DNA of 7,325 nucleotides from Clostridiales bacterium UBA1763. GTDB taxonomy: Bacteria; Bacillota; Clostridia; Oscillospirales; Oscillospiraceae. Below, piece after piece: positions 5,632 to 7,325 of this stretch. Location of the stretch: NCBI GenBank assembly GCA_002314685.1, contig DCHB01000043.1:8433-15757 (forward strand), in the 5' to 3' direction. The notes under the pieces were generated by a model. That model was not told the origin of the DNA. It worked only from the letters and a program-made list of their open reading frames with translations, and searched no databases. A program made the position numbers and the translations under genes. Position 1 is the first letter of the stretch. Every line of letters starts with the position of its first letter.

Positions 5632-6444
5632 ATGAATAACAAACCCATCGGCGTATTTGACTCGGGACTCGGCGGACTTACCGCCGTGCGCGAGCTTCGG
5701 AGAATAATGCCGAATGAAAATATAATATACTTCGGCGATACGGGCAGAATGCCCTACGGCGGCAGACCGCGCGAGCAAATTCGCAAAATTGCCGTGCAGA
5801 ACATCGAGTTTGCCGAAGGCTTCGGAGTGAAGGCGATTTTAGCCGCCTGCGGCACTATATCCTCAAACGCGCAGGATATTCTCGCAAACAACGAAACCCG
5901 CACGGTAGGCGTGCTCACCCCGGGCGCAAAAGAGCTTGCCGAGACGGGCTTTAAGCGCTTAGGCGTAATCGCAACGGCGACGAGCATAAAAAGCGGAGCC
6001 TTTCAGGCTGAGATAAGCCGCTTTGCCCCCGATGCAGAGGTGACGGCAGTCGCCTGCCCCGACTTTGTACCGATGATTGAAAGCGGACACATTCTCCGCA
6101 CAGACGCTTTAGTTAAAAAGGTCGTTGCAAGCACCCTTGAGCCCTTGAGGGCGGCAAAGGTGCAGGCGCTTTTGCTCGGCTGTACCCACTACGGCATTAT
6201 TGCCGAGGCGATAAACGATTATCTGCCCGACACCGTGCTTGTCGGTGCCGCGGATGCCTCCGCGAGAGCGATGAAGCGCTATCTTACCGATACCGACGCA
6301 CTCTCAGACGGCGAATGTGCCGAGAGCTATTATACAAGCGGCAGTGTTGAGGATTTTGTGTCCCTCGCGCCGATTTTGCTCGGCTATGAGCTTAAAAGTG
6401 CCGTTTTATTCACGCCACCCGCACCCTTGGAGGACGATGTATGA
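5632..6444 (+). CDS. murI: Glutamate racemase
   Basis: A 270-aa cytoplasmic enzyme that interconverts L- and D-glutamate without cofactor, supplying D-Glu for peptidoglycan. GVFDSGLGGLTAVREL at 7-22 carries the conserved Asp10 and Ser11, and YFGDTGRMPYG at 33-43 is typical. The two catalytic bases are C73 (AACGT) and C184 (LLGCTHYG) with H186, and the conserved Glu is E150 (CPDFVPMIESG). The usual Asn after the first Cys (ACNT) is Gly here, and the usual Pro of CTHYP is Gly188. Both lie in the active-site loops. Length is normal. The ATG at 5632 has GGAG 10 bases upstream (5618-5621) and starts directly before the conserved IGVFDSG; an in-frame start at 5587 would run through the promoter. 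The stop overlaps the next gene by 4 bases. Confidence 0.93.
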   Translation: MNNKPIGVFDSGLGGLTAVRELRRIMPNENIIYFGDTGRMPYGGRPREQIRKIAVQNIEFAEGFGVKAILAACGTISSNAQDILANNETRTVGVLTPGAKELAETGFKRLGVIATATSIKSGAFQAEISRFAPDAEVTAVACPDFVPMIESGHILRTDALVKKVVASTLEPLRAAKVQALLLGCTHYGIIAEAINDYLPDTVLVGAADASARAMKRYLTDTDALSDGECAESYYTSGSVEDFVSLAPILLGYELKSAVLFTPPAPLEDDV

Positions 6445-6860
6445 AGGCACTGATTACAATATCGGGAGTTCAGGGCATTGTCGGCACGGACGACGATGAA
6501 ATCGAGCTCATAACCGACGGAATTTACAGCCGCACCGATGACGGCTTTAAGCTCAGCTACCTTGAAAGCGAGATTACGGGACTTGCGGGCACACGCACAA
6601 CGGTTGAGATTAAGCCCGACGGAGTGTGCGTTGAACGCAAGGGCACGCTCAACACCCGTATGGTATTCCGCGAGGGTGAAAAGAGCAGCTTTTTATATGA
6701 TACCCAGTTCGGCTCGGCTACACTCGAGCTTGATACAAGGAAGATAAATGCAAGGCTTGACGATAAGGGCGGTGAGCTTTCCATTGACTATGTGCTCAAT
6801 ATGGAGCACGCCGTGGTCAGTCAGAACAGACTGAGCATGAGCGTTAAACCGAGAAGCTGA
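6441..6860 (+). CDS. DUF1934 (YwiB-like) beta-barrel protein
   Basis: A 139-aa soluble protein matching the DUF1934 family (B. subtilis YwiB), predicted to be a small calycin/lipocalin-like beta barrel of unknown function. Seen here: an ALITISGVQG start, alternating beta strands such as FKLSYLESEITG (36-47), TTVEIKPDGVCVERKG (53-68) and MVFREGEKSSFLYDT (74-88), and a C-terminal LSIDYVLNMEH...NRLSMSVK strand pair. There is no signal peptide. ATGA overlap with murI, with GGAGG 7 bases upstream (6429-6433), indicates coupling. A DUF1934 gene directly before argS is a familiar Firmicutes gene order, as in B. subtilis, and this supports the assignment. What it does for either neighbour is not known. 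Confidence 0.85.
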   Translation: MKALITISGVQGIVGTDDDEIELITDGIYSRTDDGFKLSYLESEITGLAGTRTTVEIKPDGVCVERKGTLNTRMVFREGEKSSFLYDTQFGSATLELDTRKINARLDDKGGELSIDYVLNMEHAVVSQNRLSMSVKPRS

Positions 6861-6883
6861 TTTTGAAAGGAAACACAAAAGCT

Positions 6884-7325
6884 ATGGCAAATATGATACA
6901 GCTGGCAAAGGAGCAGATAACTGCTCTTGTAAACGAGGCATATATCGAAGCGGCGAAAAAAGGCGAGCTTCCCGAGGGCATTACTCTCAACGGCAGTGTT
7001 GAAATCCCGAAGGACACCGCAAACGGCGACTATGCGGCAAACTTCGCAATGGCAAGCGCAAAGCTTATGCGTATGCCGCCCCGCAAGGTCGCGGACACGC
7101 TCATTGCAAATATGAAGCTCGAGGGCAGTTGGTTTGATTCAGTCGAGGTTGCAGGTCCTGGCTTTATGAATTTCCGCATGGGCGATAAATGGTATGCCGA
7201 CACTGTAAAGCTCGTAAACGACGAGGGCGAGGATTACGGCAGCTGTGATGTCGGCAAGGGCAAGAAGCTCATGGTCGAGTTTGTTTCGGCAAACCCCACG
7301 GGCCCCATGCACATGGGCAACGCCC
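6884..7325 (+). CDS. argS: Arginyl-tRNA synthetase, 5' part only
   Basis: The first 147 codons of a class I aminoacyl-tRNA synthetase that charges tRNA-Arg; the window ends inside it. The N-terminal additional domain (about 1-125) contains the typical GDYAANFAMASAKLMRMPPR (49-68) and VAGPGFMNFRM (94-104). Then comes MVEFVSANPTGPMHMGNA at 131-148, the ATP-binding HIGH signature, here H143-M-G-N146. That variant is in keeping with ArgS from related bacteria as I recall them. A GAAAGG (6865-6870) lies 13 bases before the ATG at 6884, which is rather far; Met4 at 6893 is a less likely alternative. The gene begins 23 bases after the DUF1934 stop, with no terminator between, so it is probably the third gene of the murI operon. 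Confidence 0.95.
   Translation, partial: MANMIQLAKEQITALVNEAYIEAAKKGELPEGITLNGSVEIPKDTANGDYAANFAMASAKLMRMPPRKVADTLIANMKLEGSWFDSVEVAGPGFMNFRMGDKWYADTVKLVNDEGEDYGSCDVGKGKKLMVEFVSANPTGPMHMGNA

Noticed and set aside
7310..7321. HMGN instead of HIGH in argS as a damaging change
   Set aside because: The surrounding SANPTGPMHMGNA is a recognised natural form of the signature in ArgS, so the gene looks intact as far as the window goes.

Overview
The window looks like chromosomal DNA of a spore-forming Clostridia (Firmicutes), probably a gut Oscillospirales/Ruminococcaceae-type anaerobe. The grounds are AGGAGG-type ribosome binding sites, extended -10 promoters, a spoVAC sporulation gene, a low-GC-Gram-positive DUF1934 (YwiB)-argS gene order, moderate-to-high GC coding DNA with AT-rich intergenic gaps, and large exported Ig-repeat/transglutaminase-like proteins. 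The species assignment is inference. No tRNA, rRNA, mobile element or CRISPR array is visible. No stretch longer than 300 bases lacks a gene.

Layout. (1) 1-1899, minus strand: a two-gene unit of a BtuF/FepB-type lipoprotein that binds a metal chelate or cobalamin (904-1899), followed 4 bases downstream by a radical SAM/SPASM protein (57-899). It ends in two tandem hairpins. (2) 1900-2062: a 163-base divergent promoter region with good promoters on both strands and a 12-base palindrome between their -35 boxes. (3) 2063-4108, plus strand: a membrane-anchored 681-aa surface protein with about seven Ig-like repeats and a C-terminal transglutaminase-like domain. The catalytic Cys of that domain appears to be Glu. 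The gene ends at a strong terminator shared with the convergent spoVAC. (4) 4143-5495, minus strand: spoVAC, a terminator, then ogt (DNA repair methyltransferase) preceded by an overlapping unknown gene that starts with TTG. (5) 5496-5631: a second divergent promoter region. (6) 5632-7325, plus strand: murI (glutamate racemase), a DUF1934/YwiB-like gene and the 5' part of argS, closely packed as an operon.

How they fit together: murI-DUF1934-argS and ogt are housekeeping (cell wall D-Glu supply, tRNA charging, alkylation repair). spoVAC belongs to the spore dipicolinate/small-molecule channel, but its usual partners spoVAD and spoVAE are not next to it. The most unusual part is 1-4108. There an uptake-type lipoprotein without a permease or ATPase sits with a radical SAM enzyme, divergent from a cysteine-rich surface protein whose transglutaminase-like domain looks catalytically dead. 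The two sides share a dyad-rich control region and might be regulated together; that link is a hypothesis only.
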